Of a DNA stretch of 64,000 nt, positions 16,991 to 26,287 are shown piece by piece. The stretch spans positions 17,983 through 81,982 of the forward strand of contig DATFGQ010000113.1 of the NCBI GenBank assembly GCA_035249305.1, in the 5' to 3' direction. The notes below the pieces were generated by a model. The model was not told the origin of the DNA. It did no database searches and worked only from the letters and a program-made list of their open reading frames with translations. Each line of letters begins with the position of its first letter. Positions within the stretch are counted from its first letter, which is position 1. This DNA is from DASUNP01 sp035249305. Its GTDB lineage: Bacteria; Acidobacteriota; Blastocatellia; UBA7656. Both the position numbers and the translations under genes were made by a program.

Positions 16991-18814
16991 ATGAGATCGC
17001 AAATAAAGGCTCGATTAATCTACGTTCTGATGCTGGCCCTCGTCTCGGCTCTGCCTCTGCGGGCGCAGGAAGCGCCGCTCGTGGGCTTCGACGATTACAT
17101 CAACAAGGCGCTGAAAGATTGGGAAGTGCCGGGCATGGCCATAGCGATTGTTAAAGATGACAAGCTGCTTCTGGCTAAAGGCTACGGCGTGCGAAAGCTC
17201 GGCGAGCCGACGCCCGTCGACGAGCGGACGCTTTTCGCGATAGGGTCGGCCTCGAAGGCCTTTACCGCCGCATCGATCGCGATGCTCGTCGACGAAGGGA
17301 AGATGAAGTGGGACGAGCCGGCGACGAAGTACCTGCCGGGCTTTCAGCTCTTCGACCCTTACGTCACGCGAGAGCTGACGGTGCGCGACATGCTGACGCA
17401 CCGCTCGGGCCTTGAGCGCGGCGACCTGCTGTGGTACGGCACCGAGTACGACCGCGACGAAGTCCTGCGAAGAGTGCGTTTCCTCAAGCCGAGCTGGAGC
17501 CTGCGCAGCCGCTTCGGCTACCAGAACATTATGTACCTGGCCGCGGGTCAGGCGGTCCAGACGGCATCGGGCAAGAGCTGGGACGATTTCGTGCGGCAGA
17601 GGATATTCACGCCGCTCGGCATGTCGTCGTCGAGCACTTCGATCGCGGTCTTGAAGAACGAGTCGAACGTCGCGAGCCCTCACGCGAAATTCGACGACAA
17701 GGTGCAGCCCATCGCGTGGCGTAAGATAGACAACATAGGCCCGGCCGGGTCGATCAACTCGAACGTCACAGACATGGCGCAGTGGGTCCGGCTCCACCTG
17801 AATCAAGGGACATTCAAGAACGAGCGGATACTGAGTTCGGGCGCGGTCAAAGAGATGCACATGCCGCAGACCGTCATGCGGCTGGAAGGTCTGTCTGAGA
17901 AGATTCACTCGGAGACGCACTTCATGACGTACGGGCTCGGGTGGTTTTTGCAGGACTACCGCGGGCGCAAGATCGTCCACCACGGCGGAAACATCGACGG
18001 CATGAGCGCGCTCGTTGCGATGATACCCGAAGAGAAACTCGGCGTCGTCATACTGACGAACATGAACGGCACGTCGATCCCGACGGCGATAATGTACCGC
18101 GTCTTTGACGCGTTCTTGCAGGCCCCGCAGAAGGATTGGAGCGCGGAGCTGTTGAAGATAGTCAAATCGGCGCAGGAGCAGGCCGGCGCGGTCGAAAAGA
18201 AGATGGAAGCCGACCGCGTGAAAGGGACCAACCCGTCGCTCGCGCTGGCGAAATACGCGGGTACTTACACGAACGAGATGTACGGCGACACGAAAGTCAA
18301 AGAGCAGAACGGCAAGCTCGTCGTCGAGGGCGGCCCTACGATGTCGGGCGAGCTTGAGCACTGGCACTTCGACACCTTCCGCGCGACGCTCCGCGAGCGA
18401 CACCTGGGAAGGGCGTTCGTCACCTTCGCGCTGAACGCCGCGGGCAAAGTCGAAGAGATGAAGCTCAACGTGCCCAACGCGGCCGACATAGCCTTCAAGC
18501 GCGCGCCGGAGAAGGCCGAAGAGGTCGCGGGGATCACGCTCACGGAAGACGAGCTCAAGAAGTACATGGGCAAGTACGAATCGAAGACGCCGCCTATCGA
18601 GATCAGCATAGAGATGCTGGGCGGCAAGCTGAAAGGCGTGATACCCGGTCAGCCCGTCGGCGCGCTCGTGCCGGTTGCGCCGAACCGTTTCAAGGTCGTA
18701 GTCGAAGGCGTGCCGGTCGAGATCTTCGCGGAATTCCAGATGGCCGAGGGCCGCCCCAAGGCCCTAGTTGTTGAGCAGAGCGGTATGAAACTGACTCTGC
18801 TGCCGAAGCAGTAA
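16991..18814 (+). CDS. Secreted serine hydrolase, beta-lactamase class C fold
   Basis: The 607-aa product has a signal peptide (RLIYVLMLALVSALPLRAQ). The hydrolase domain (about 30-390) has the SxxK nucleophile in FAIGSASKAFTAASIA, the tyrosine motif in RFGYQNIMYLAAG (YxN), and the KTG equivalent IVHHGGNIDGMSALV (HGG). A C-terminal lipocalin-like DUF3471-type part (from about residue 430: LAKYAGTYTNEMYGDTKVKE, ITLTEDELKKYMGKYESK) is typical of such peptidases and esterases. It probably acts on peptides or esters, not on antibiotics. The ATG has AAGGAG upstream. Confidence 0.9.
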   Translation: MRSQIKARLIYVLMLALVSALPLRAQEAPLVGFDDYINKALKDWEVPGMAIAIVKDDKLLLAKGYGVRKLGEPTPVDERTLFAIGSASKAFTAASIAMLVDEGKMKWDEPATKYLPGFQLFDPYVTRELTVRDMLTHRSGLERGDLLWYGTEYDRDEVLRRVRFLKPSWSLRSRFGYQNIMYLAAGQAVQTASGKSWDDFVRQRIFTPLGMSSSSTSIAVLKNESNVASPHAKFDDKVQPIAWRKIDNIGPAGSINSNVTDMAQWVRLHLNQGTFKNERILSSGAVKEMHMPQTVMRLEGLSEKIHSETHFMTYGLGWFLQDYRGRKIVHHGGNIDGMSALVAMIPEEKLGVVILTNMNGTSIPTAIMYRVFDAFLQAPQKDWSAELLKIVKSAQEQAGAVEKKMEADRVKGTNPSLALAKYAGTYTNEMYGDTKVKEQNGKLVVEGGPTMSGELEHWHFDTFRATLRERHLGRAFVTFALNAAGKVEEMKLNVPNAADIAFKRAPEKAEEVAGITLTEDELKKYMGKYESKTPPIEISIEMLGGKLKGVIPGQPVGALVPVAPNRFKVVVEGVPVEIFAEFQMAEGRPKALVVEQSGMKLTLLPKQ

Positions 18815-18906
18815 GCATTAATGCAGTAAGTATTAATACAACTTGCGCCGCCGCCTCAACGCGGTTTAGTGGGGCGCAAGAAAGTTTTTCGCAGGAGGAT
18901 TCCCCC

Positions 18907-20928
<2,022 letters not shown>

Positions 20929-20940
20929 CGCGCGTCCGAA

Positions 20941-21237
20941 AAGGTAGTACGAAAGCCTCGAAGAGGCGTGATTGAATGAGCCCCGAAGGGGCGATCATTC
21001 AATAGCCAGGGGCACCGCTCTGTGTTCATGAGCCCCGTAGGGGCGATCATTCAATAGCCAGGGGCACCGCCCCTGGAAACGGATTGATAGTAATGAGAAG
21101 CCCTGAAAGGGCGATATGTTTATCGCGCCCTTTCAGGGCTTCGTCTCGTATGATGCATGACCCGGCGCGATGCGCCGGGCTATTGAATAACGCCCCTTTC
21201 GGGGCTATTGAATTAAGCCTCTTCGAGGCTTTCCAAA
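20941..21237. repeat. REP-like palindrome block, copy 2, with a 52-bp tandem repeat
   Basis: This block fills most of the gap 20929-21354. It starts with GCCTC-GAA-GAGGC, then carries two tandem 52-bp units (from 20978 and 21030) each beginning GAGCCCCG(A/T)AGGGGCGATCA. Next comes the same hairpin as in copy 1 (21098-21113 with 21126-21141), then CCCGGCGC-GAT-GCGCCGGG, and last AGCCTCTTCGAGGCTT. The palindromes have the AGCCCC-N3-GGGGC type common in Acidobacteriota and Planctomycetota intergenes. No transposase is nearby. Confidence 0.85.
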
Positions 21238-21256
21238 TAACCTTCAGGTGATTGAC

Positions 21257-21349
21257 AGCGGGGATCAGACGGCAGTAAGCAACGTGGAAAGGTGATATTC
21301 AACTGCCGCGTAGCAATCGAGTCTTGCTTACCGCCTTCTGATCCCCGCT
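21257..21349. repeat. Long imperfect inverted repeat (26-nt arms)
   Basis: The arms 21257-21282 and 21324-21349 pair with only two mismatches around a 41-nt loop, and the right arm is followed by CTCTTTTAAA. It could be a terminator, a folded RNA or the remnant of a small mobile element. It ends just before the stop of the small minus-strand gene at 21355. I know no named family for it. Confidence 0.7.
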
Positions 21350-21354
21350 CTCTT

Positions 21355-21621
21355 TTAAACCCCGCCCGCCGCCTTCTGGCTCTTTCGCTCGTACCTCACA
21401 GGAGCGGTTGCGGCCTGAGACTTCTCGGACCTGAGAGCCTGAGCGGCGACCTTAAACAGTATCGACGGCCGAAACAGCGCCGTCGACGCGCGCGCCCTCG
21501 GTCCCTTCGTAGCGACAATCTTCGCCCGTCGCCATAGTCCAGGGCGCTCGCCGATCACGACCGCATGGCTTGAGCCAGCGGCGGCCCACGTCTGATGCTC
21601 GGAATATGTATTATGATTCAC
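21355..21621 (-). CDS. Small basic hypothetical protein
   Basis: The 88-aa ORF begins at a GTG (21619-21621) with AAAGGAG at a good distance upstream. This strong site is the main reason to believe it is real. The product is basic and alanine-rich (VVIGERPGLWRRAKIVATKG, then RPSILFKVAAQALRSEK) with no signal peptide or recognisable domain. An upstream ATG at 21651 would add ten residues but lacks a ribosome binding site. I cannot give it a function. Confidence 0.45.
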   Translation of the reverse strand: MNHNTYSEHQTWAAAGSSHAVVIGERPGLWRRAKIVATKGPRARASTALFRPSILFKVAAQALRSEKSQAATAPVRYERKSQKAAGGV

Positions 21622-21807
21622 AACGTTCTCCTTTATTGAAAATCTCTCCATCCGACCACGGGCAGGATAATCGAACGCGGGCCTCCAGGTCTTTAAGGCG
21701 CTCTAAAGAAATTCTAAAAGAGTTCTAAATTGTGCAGGTGATTGAAAAGCAAAGGGTTTACTGGCCGGACTCGGTTTGACAATTTTCAGTTGAAGCTGAC
21801 CGATTCC

Positions 21808-21896
21808 TTCGGAGTGCTGCGACTTGTCGCAGCTTTTGTTTTAGGAGAAGCCGTGATGGCTAACACAAAAGCGGTGACAAGTCACCGCACTCCGAA
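21808..21896. mobile_element. MITE-like palindromic element, copy 1 (about 89 bp)
   Basis: The terminal halves are near-perfect inverted repeats: TTCGGAGTGCTGCGACTTG at the left and, in reverse complement, TTCGGAGTGCGGTGACTTG at the right, each continuing through matching CGCTTTTG-type sequence. The centre holds TTTTAGGAGAAGCCGTGATGGC. A second copy differing at only a few positions lies at 39077-39166. Both sit within 20 bp of the 3' end of a minus-strand gene. There is no coding sequence for a transposase, so it would depend on an enzyme elsewhere. Confidence 0.75.
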
Positions 21897-21911
21897 AGAG
21901 ACGCTGTCGCC

Positions 21912-22829
21912 TCACGCCTTCGGGTGCGACTTGTCGTAGACCTCCATCAATTTTTCCATAGAGACCTGTGTGTATATCTGCGTCGTCGACAGCCTCGCAT
22001 GTCCCATCAGCTCTTGAATCGCGCGCAAATCTGCGCCGGCAGACAGCAAGTGTGTCGCGAACGAATGGCGCAGCGAGTGCGGGCTGATGTCGTGCGCCAT
22101 GGCGCATTCGGCCACGTACTTATCGATCATGCGGCCCACGGACCGGGTTGTGATCCGCGTGCCCTGATAGTTCATAAACAGCGCCATCGGGTCGCGCTGG
22201 TCTTCGGGCGCTTCTATGAGCAGCTCGCCGCGCACGCCCAGGTAATCTTGCAGCGCCTCTTTAGCCTTCGACCCGAAAGGCACTATCCGCTCCTTCCGCC
22301 GCTTGCCGCGCAGCCGCACGGTCTCGTTTCTGAAATCTATGTCGTCAAGATTGATGCTCGTAAGCTCCTGCACGCGACAGCCCGTGGCGTAGAGCATCTC
22401 AAGTATCGCGCGGTCACGTTTGCCGAGCACCGTTTCGGTGTCGGGCGTCTCTATAAAGCGGATCACTTCGTCGACCGACAGGGCTTTGGGGAGTTTCTGC
22501 GGCAGCCTCGGCCCGGCAACGATCTTTGCCGGGTTCATTTCGAGGACCTGTTCGCGGCACAAGAATCTGAAGAAGGTGCGCAACGTCGCAAGCTTGCGCG
22601 CGATCGAGGTCTTCTTCTTTTTCGCCTCATAGAGTTTCGCCAGATACCCGCGGATCGTGATGTGGTCTATGTCTCTTATGTCGACCTCGCGGCGGTTTCC
22701 CGAAGAGTCTACGGGGCAGAGGTAATCGTAAAACTGTTCCAGGTCGCTCATGTAGTTGCGCAGCGTGTGAGCGGAGACGTTGCGCTCATACTTCAGGTGA
22801 TCGCCGAACCGGCTCATATATTCTTGCAT
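21912..22829 (-). CDS. Tyrosine recombinase of the XerC/XerD type
   Basis: The 305-aa product has the N-terminal SAM-like core-binding domain (MSRFGDHLKYERNVSAHTLR) and the C-terminal catalytic domain with all active residues: Arg in YATGCRVQELTSINL, Lys in RGKRRKERIVPFG, HxxR in ISPHSLRHSFATHLL, His in MGHARLSTTQIYT and the tyrosine nucleophile in that last motif. Length and motifs fit the chromosome-dimer-resolving Xer recombinases, not phage integrases. No dif-like site is evident nearby. The ATG at 22829 with GGGAG seven bases upstream is preferred to a start at 22907. It sits downstream of folD on the same strand. Confidence 0.92.
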   Translation of the reverse strand: MQEYMSRFGDHLKYERNVSAHTLRNYMSDLEQFYDYLCPVDSSGNRREVDIRDIDHITIRGYLAKLYEAKKKKTSIARKLATLRTFFRFLCREQVLEMNPAKIVAGPRLPQKLPKALSVDEVIRFIETPDTETVLGKRDRAILEMLYATGCRVQELTSINLDDIDFRNETVRLRGKRRKERIVPFGSKAKEALQDYLGVRGELLIEAPEDQRDPMALFMNYQGTRITTRSVGRMIDKYVAECAMAHDISPHSLRHSFATHLLSAGADLRAIQELMGHARLSTTQIYTQVSMEKLMEVYDKSHPKA

Positions 22830-22953
22830 GATGAGACTCCCAAGCCGCCTGGCTTGAGCAAAACGGGGATGCCACAATTCTAAGGCCAAATGCCGGCTGC
22901 GCGCCATTGCTCGTCGACCTTCGTGGAAGTATTATGTTTTACAGATTAAAGAT

Positions 22954-23874
22954 TCAAACGCCCCGGCGCATCTTCATCGCGGTGAGGGTGTTCTTCATCA
23001 ACATAGCGATCGTGAGCGGGCCGACACCGCCTGGAACGGGCGTTAGATAGCCGGCTACTTCCGCCGCCTCGCGCGGGTTCACGTCGCCTACGAGCGTGTA
23101 GCCGTTCTTCGCGAAGGCCGCGCGCCGCTTCTGGTCGTCGCCGAAAAACCGCTCAAGGTCTTTCTCCTCGGTGACACGGTTTGTGCCCACGTCTATGACC
23201 ACCGCGCCGGGCTTTATGTAGTTGCGGTCGACCATGCCCGCTCGGCCTATCGCGGCGACGAGTATGTCGGCCGTGCGTGCAACGCTAGGGAGGTCGGGCG
23301 TGCGCGAATGGCAGACGGTCACCGTCGCGTTGCGGTGCAAGAGGAGCAGAGACATCGGGAGGCCGACTATGCGGCTGCGGCCGATTATGACGGCGCGCGC
23401 GCCTTCGATCTTGATCTCGTAGCGGTCGAGCATCTCGATTATCCCGGCGGGCGTGCAGGCTCTCAGGCCGGGCTCGTTTATCGCCAGCCGCCCGAGGTTT
23501 ACCGCGTGGAACCCGTCGACATCTTTCGCGGGGTCGACTAGATCAAGGACCAGCGCGCTATCGACCTGGCGCGGGAGCGGCAGTTGTACGAGTATGCCGT
23601 CTATGTCGTCGCGCGCGTTCAGGTCGCGGACCAGCGCGAGCAGCTCGTCGGTCGTCGCGGTCTCGGCCATCTCGATCTTCTCGGAATAGAGCCCGAGTTC
23701 AGCGCATGTCTTGACCTTGTTTGAGACGTAGATATGCGAGGCGGGGTCATTGCCTACGAGCACAGCGGCAAGGCCCGGCCTGAGCCCGCGCTTCGAGTAT
23801 TCGGCCACCTCTCGCGCCACTTCATCTTTTATCGCGCGGGCGACGATAGCGCCTTCGAGTAACTTCGCAGCCAT
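22954..23874 (-). CDS. folD: Bifunctional methylene-THF dehydrogenase / methenyl-THF cyclohydrolase FolD
   Basis: This 306-aa enzyme interconverts 5,10-methylene-THF and 10-formyl-THF with NADP. Marks: VLVGNDPASHIYVSNKVKTC with the catalytic Tyr/Lys, GILVQLPLPRQVDS, DPAKDVDGFHAVNLGRL, the dinucleotide-binding VIIGRSRIVGLPMSLLLLHR, and the C-terminal PVPGGVGPLTIAMLMKNT. GAGG lies before the ATG at 23874. The start is 18 bp after the DUF2442 gene, which in turn follows uma2, so these three probably share a message. Confidence 0.96.
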   Translation of the reverse strand: MAAKLLEGAIVARAIKDEVAREVAEYSKRGLRPGLAAVLVGNDPASHIYVSNKVKTCAELGLYSEKIEMAETATTDELLALVRDLNARDDIDGILVQLPLPRQVDSALVLDLVDPAKDVDGFHAVNLGRLAINEPGLRACTPAGIIEMLDRYEIKIEGARAVIIGRSRIVGLPMSLLLLHRNATVTVCHSRTPDLPSVARTADILVAAIGRAGMVDRNYIKPGAVVIDVGTNRVTEEKDLERFFGDDQKRRAAFAKNGYTLVGDVNPREAAEVAGYLTPVPGGVGPLTIAMLMKNTLTAMKMRRGV

Positions 23875-23892
23875 CAACCAGACCTCAAAGAG

Positions 23893-24198
23893 TTAAGCAG
23901 CTTCCCAATCAACACCGGCCATCAGATTTGCAACCGATAAATCTTCATCTAATTCCGGCCAGTGCAAACTTATGCCGCCGCCGATCTCATACACGGCGCG
24001 CTGCTGCGCGGTTGCTTCATGCAATGAGGGAAACCATATGAGCGGAACGCTGATGATGCGCCCGTCCGTGAGAAAGACATGCATCATCTCGTCATCAAAT
24101 TCTAAAGACTTCGCCAGGGCAGTTGTCGGCACATACGCCCGCCGCGCCCCTGATTTATCCTTAACCGAAGTATTCATTCCAAGCTTATCTTTATACAT
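23893..24198 (-). CDS. DUF2442-domain protein
   Basis: The 101-aa product matches DUF2442 in its core: LEFDDEMMHVFLTDGRIISV, then PLIWFPSLHEATAQQRAVYE and a C-terminal GISLHWPELDEDLSVANLMAG. Small proteins of this family are often found beside DUF4160 or other toxin-like partners and have a beta-rich fold. Their biochemical role is not settled. The start is uncertain: ATG at 24198, or ATG at 24177 which gives a more typical length. It lies about 15 bp downstream of the Uma2 gene. Confidence 0.75.
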   Translation of the reverse strand: MYKDKLGMNTSVKDKSGARRAYVPTTALAKSLEFDDEMMHVFLTDGRIISVPLIWFPSLHEATAQQRAVYEIGGGISLHWPELDEDLSVANLMAGVDWEAA

Positions 24199-24213
24199 CA
24201 CTCTGAAATTGAA

Positions 24214-24777
24214 TTACTCTTGCTCTTCTGGGAATAAGTCGTCCACGGCAAGCGACCACCCCGGCACTGCTTCACCGGCGTCGGCCATCTCGCCGCGGCG
24301 GAAGATGATCGGGTTATCAGGGTCGTTGGCGAAGTATGCTTTAATCACATCAGGGCCGAGCAGGTCCACGTCCCAGACACAGAGCGTCCCCGCCGCGAAG
24401 TAATCTTGCCGCTTTTTTCTTATCTGTTGCTCCGCGCGCGGGCCGTAACCTGTATCGCTCCTCACCTCTACGGCAAAAACCGGCGCCCCTTCCAAAAACT
24501 TCATGCCCGCAGGCTTGCCCGTGTACCAGGCCGCGTCGGGGCTGAAGGATCTGCGGTCGGACAGATCGACTATAAAGCCTGCGTTGTCAGATAACGCATA
24601 ACCGGATTTAGTGCGGCGTGAGTGATCGCGCAGGCTGACAAATATTTCGCCGGCGGCGTAGTTAGGCAGGTAACCTGATGGAGCCATCCGCACGAGCGCT
24701 TCATTGACGATTTCAGCTTTGCCATTCTCTGGCAAATGATAGAGGTCCTCAACGGTTGCCTGGGTCTTAGTCGTCAT
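24214..24777 (-). CDS. Uma2-family (DUF820) PD-(D/E)XK nuclease-like protein
   Basis: The 187-aa product has the Uma2 pattern: the N-terminal LPENGKAEIVNEALVRMAPS, the acidic residue in FSPDAAWYTG, the ExK region PVFAVEVRSDTGYG followed by RKKRQDYFAAGTLCVWDVD, and a hydrophobic C-terminus (GWSLAVDDLFPEE). The restriction-endonuclease-like core residues D, E and K all appear to be present. The cellular role of these abundant proteins is unproven. The gene is the first of the minus-strand group uma2-duf2442-folD. Confidence 0.85.
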   Translation of the reverse strand: MTTKTQATVEDLYHLPENGKAEIVNEALVRMAPSGYLPNYAAGEIFVSLRDHSRRTKSGYALSDNAGFIVDLSDRRSFSPDAAWYTGKPAGMKFLEGAPVFAVEVRSDTGYGPRAEQQIRKKRQDYFAAGTLCVWDVDLLGPDVIKAYFANDPDNPIIFRRGEMADAGEAVPGWSLAVDDLFPEEQE

Positions 24778-24912
24778 GGTTTAACCTCACGGCGCAATCA
24801 TAGCACAGTTGAAACCGCGCCGGAGAGTCGTGTAACATCATCCCTGCGAGCCCTGCTGCTCGCAGCAAACTTACGATCTCAAACCACTTCTATCAGACCG
24901 GGTGAGGGCAGT

Positions 24913-26169
24913 ATGAATAAGAGGGTGACACTGGCGTTTATCACTTTCGGCCTACTGGCAATGGCCGCTTCAACCACGGGGCCGCTTCCGACGATCAGTC
25001 GCGTCGAGGCCCAGACCGCGTTCGGGGCGCAGCGCACTCCCGCGCTCGAAATCGACCGCTCGAACAACCTCTACTTGTTCTCGTCGACGGCCACCCTGCC
25101 GGCGGGCGCTGGCCGGCCCGGCAGCCAGATATTTCTCACCACGTCTAAGAACGGCGGGGTGAATTGGGACAACTTCCCGCTCACGCGCAACCTGTCTAAA
25201 TCTCCCGGCGAAGCCTTCGGCCCTTCGGTGGCTATCAACAAGAAAGGCAAGACGCGCATCTACGTCACGTATCACGACAACCAGGATGGGCCGACGCAGG
25301 TCTACTTTATCCAGCCGAAGAAGGGGACGAAGTTCAGACGCCCGCGCAACATCACGACGCACAACGGCGGGGCCTTCTCGCCGCGCGTCGCGCTCGATTC
25401 TAGCGAGGCCGTAAACATCGTCTGGGGTGACATACCGACAGGGCAAAAGCAGGTCGTCTTCGTCCGCTCGACCGACCTTGGCGCGAGCTTCAGCGCGCCT
25501 CTGAACGTCTCCCGCTCGTCGGGCGACGCCTTCGACCCCGAGATTGCGATAGATCCCGGCGACAACATCAACGTCGCATGGGAAGACACGACGCCGGGCG
25601 TGAGCGTGATAATGTTCGCTCGCTCTACGGACCGAGGCGAGACGTTCTCGACGCCTTCGCGCGTCTCGACGGGCGAGGGCCGCGCCATCGAAGCGCACGT
25701 CTTTACAAACAGCGCCGGGCACATCTTCCTCACCTGGGTCGATGAAAGCGAGGGCGACCGCCAGGCATACTTCTCGCGCTCGACCGATGGCGGCGCTACC
25801 TTTTCCGAGCCCATCAACGTGAGCCAGAAGCCCGGCGCGGAGATCAGCAAGCCCGTCATCACGGCCTCGGGCGATACGGTCTACGTCGCTTTCCAAAACG
25901 ACAGGCGCGGCGACAAGCAGGTCTTCCTGACAAAGTCTACGAACGGGGGCGTCAGCTTCTCGAACCCCGTGCAGGTCTCTCGCTCGAACAACGACGTTTC
26001 AGGCGGCCGCGCGCACAGCCCCGCGATCGTGATAGACGGCCGAGGCGTGTTACACGTCGCATGGATAGACAGCTCCGTCATCGGCGCGGACGAGGGCCTA
26101 GTCATCTACGCCAACACGAATAACGGCCAGAGGTTTTCGCAGCACATAGTCATCTTATCGGTCCTTTAA
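24913..26169 (+). CDS. Secreted sialidase-like (BNR repeat) beta-propeller protein
   Basis: The 418-aa product has a signal peptide (FITFGLLAMAASTTG) and a six-fold array of propeller blades. Each blade has an Asp-box-like turn such as STDLGASFSAPLNVS, STDRGETFSTPSRVS, STDGGATFSEPINVS and STNGGVSFSNPVQVS, separated by blades with strands like AFDPEIAIDPGDNINVAWED. Catalytic sialidase residues are not evident, so it is best called a non-enzymatic or unknown-ligand propeller. GAGGG stands before the ATG at 24913. A hairpin at 26178-26209 follows the stop. Confidence 0.85.
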   Translation: MNKRVTLAFITFGLLAMAASTTGPLPTISRVEAQTAFGAQRTPALEIDRSNNLYLFSSTATLPAGAGRPGSQIFLTTSKNGGVNWDNFPLTRNLSKSPGEAFGPSVAINKKGKTRIYVTYHDNQDGPTQVYFIQPKKGTKFRRPRNITTHNGGAFSPRVALDSSEAVNIVWGDIPTGQKQVVFVRSTDLGASFSAPLNVSRSSGDAFDPEIAIDPGDNINVAWEDTTPGVSVIMFARSTDRGETFSTPSRVSTGEGRAIEAHVFTNSAGHIFLTWVDESEGDRQAYFSRSTDGGATFSEPINVSQKPGAEISKPVITASGDTVYVAFQNDRRGDKQVFLTKSTNGGVSFSNPVQVSRSNNDVSGGRAHSPAIVIDGRGVLHVAWIDSSVIGADEGLVIYANTNNGQRFSQHIVILSVL

Positions 26170-26170
26170 A

Positions 26171-26217
26171 GAAAGGCGGGCGGCCGAAGCCTCGCTCTCT
26201 TCGCCGCCCTTCTTTCG
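26171..26217 (+). terminator. Likely terminator after the sialidase-like gene
   Basis: A stem of GGGCGGC (26178-26184) with GCCGCCC (26203-26209), flanked by AAAG/CTTT pairing, begins right after the TAA at 26167-26169 and runs into TTCTTTCG. The T tract is broken, so it is a moderate candidate. Confidence 0.5.
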
Positions 26218-26287
26218 TAGTTGCAGCCGCTCACTCAAAAGCCATAAGAAATTCGTTTACGAGTTCCGACTGAGGAGGAAACTAACG

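Noticed and set aside
16747..17154. A plus-strand frame across the start of the beta-lactamase-fold gene
   Set aside because: It overlaps the hypothetical gene start on the other strand and the signal peptide of the hydrolase in a different frame, and shows no domain.
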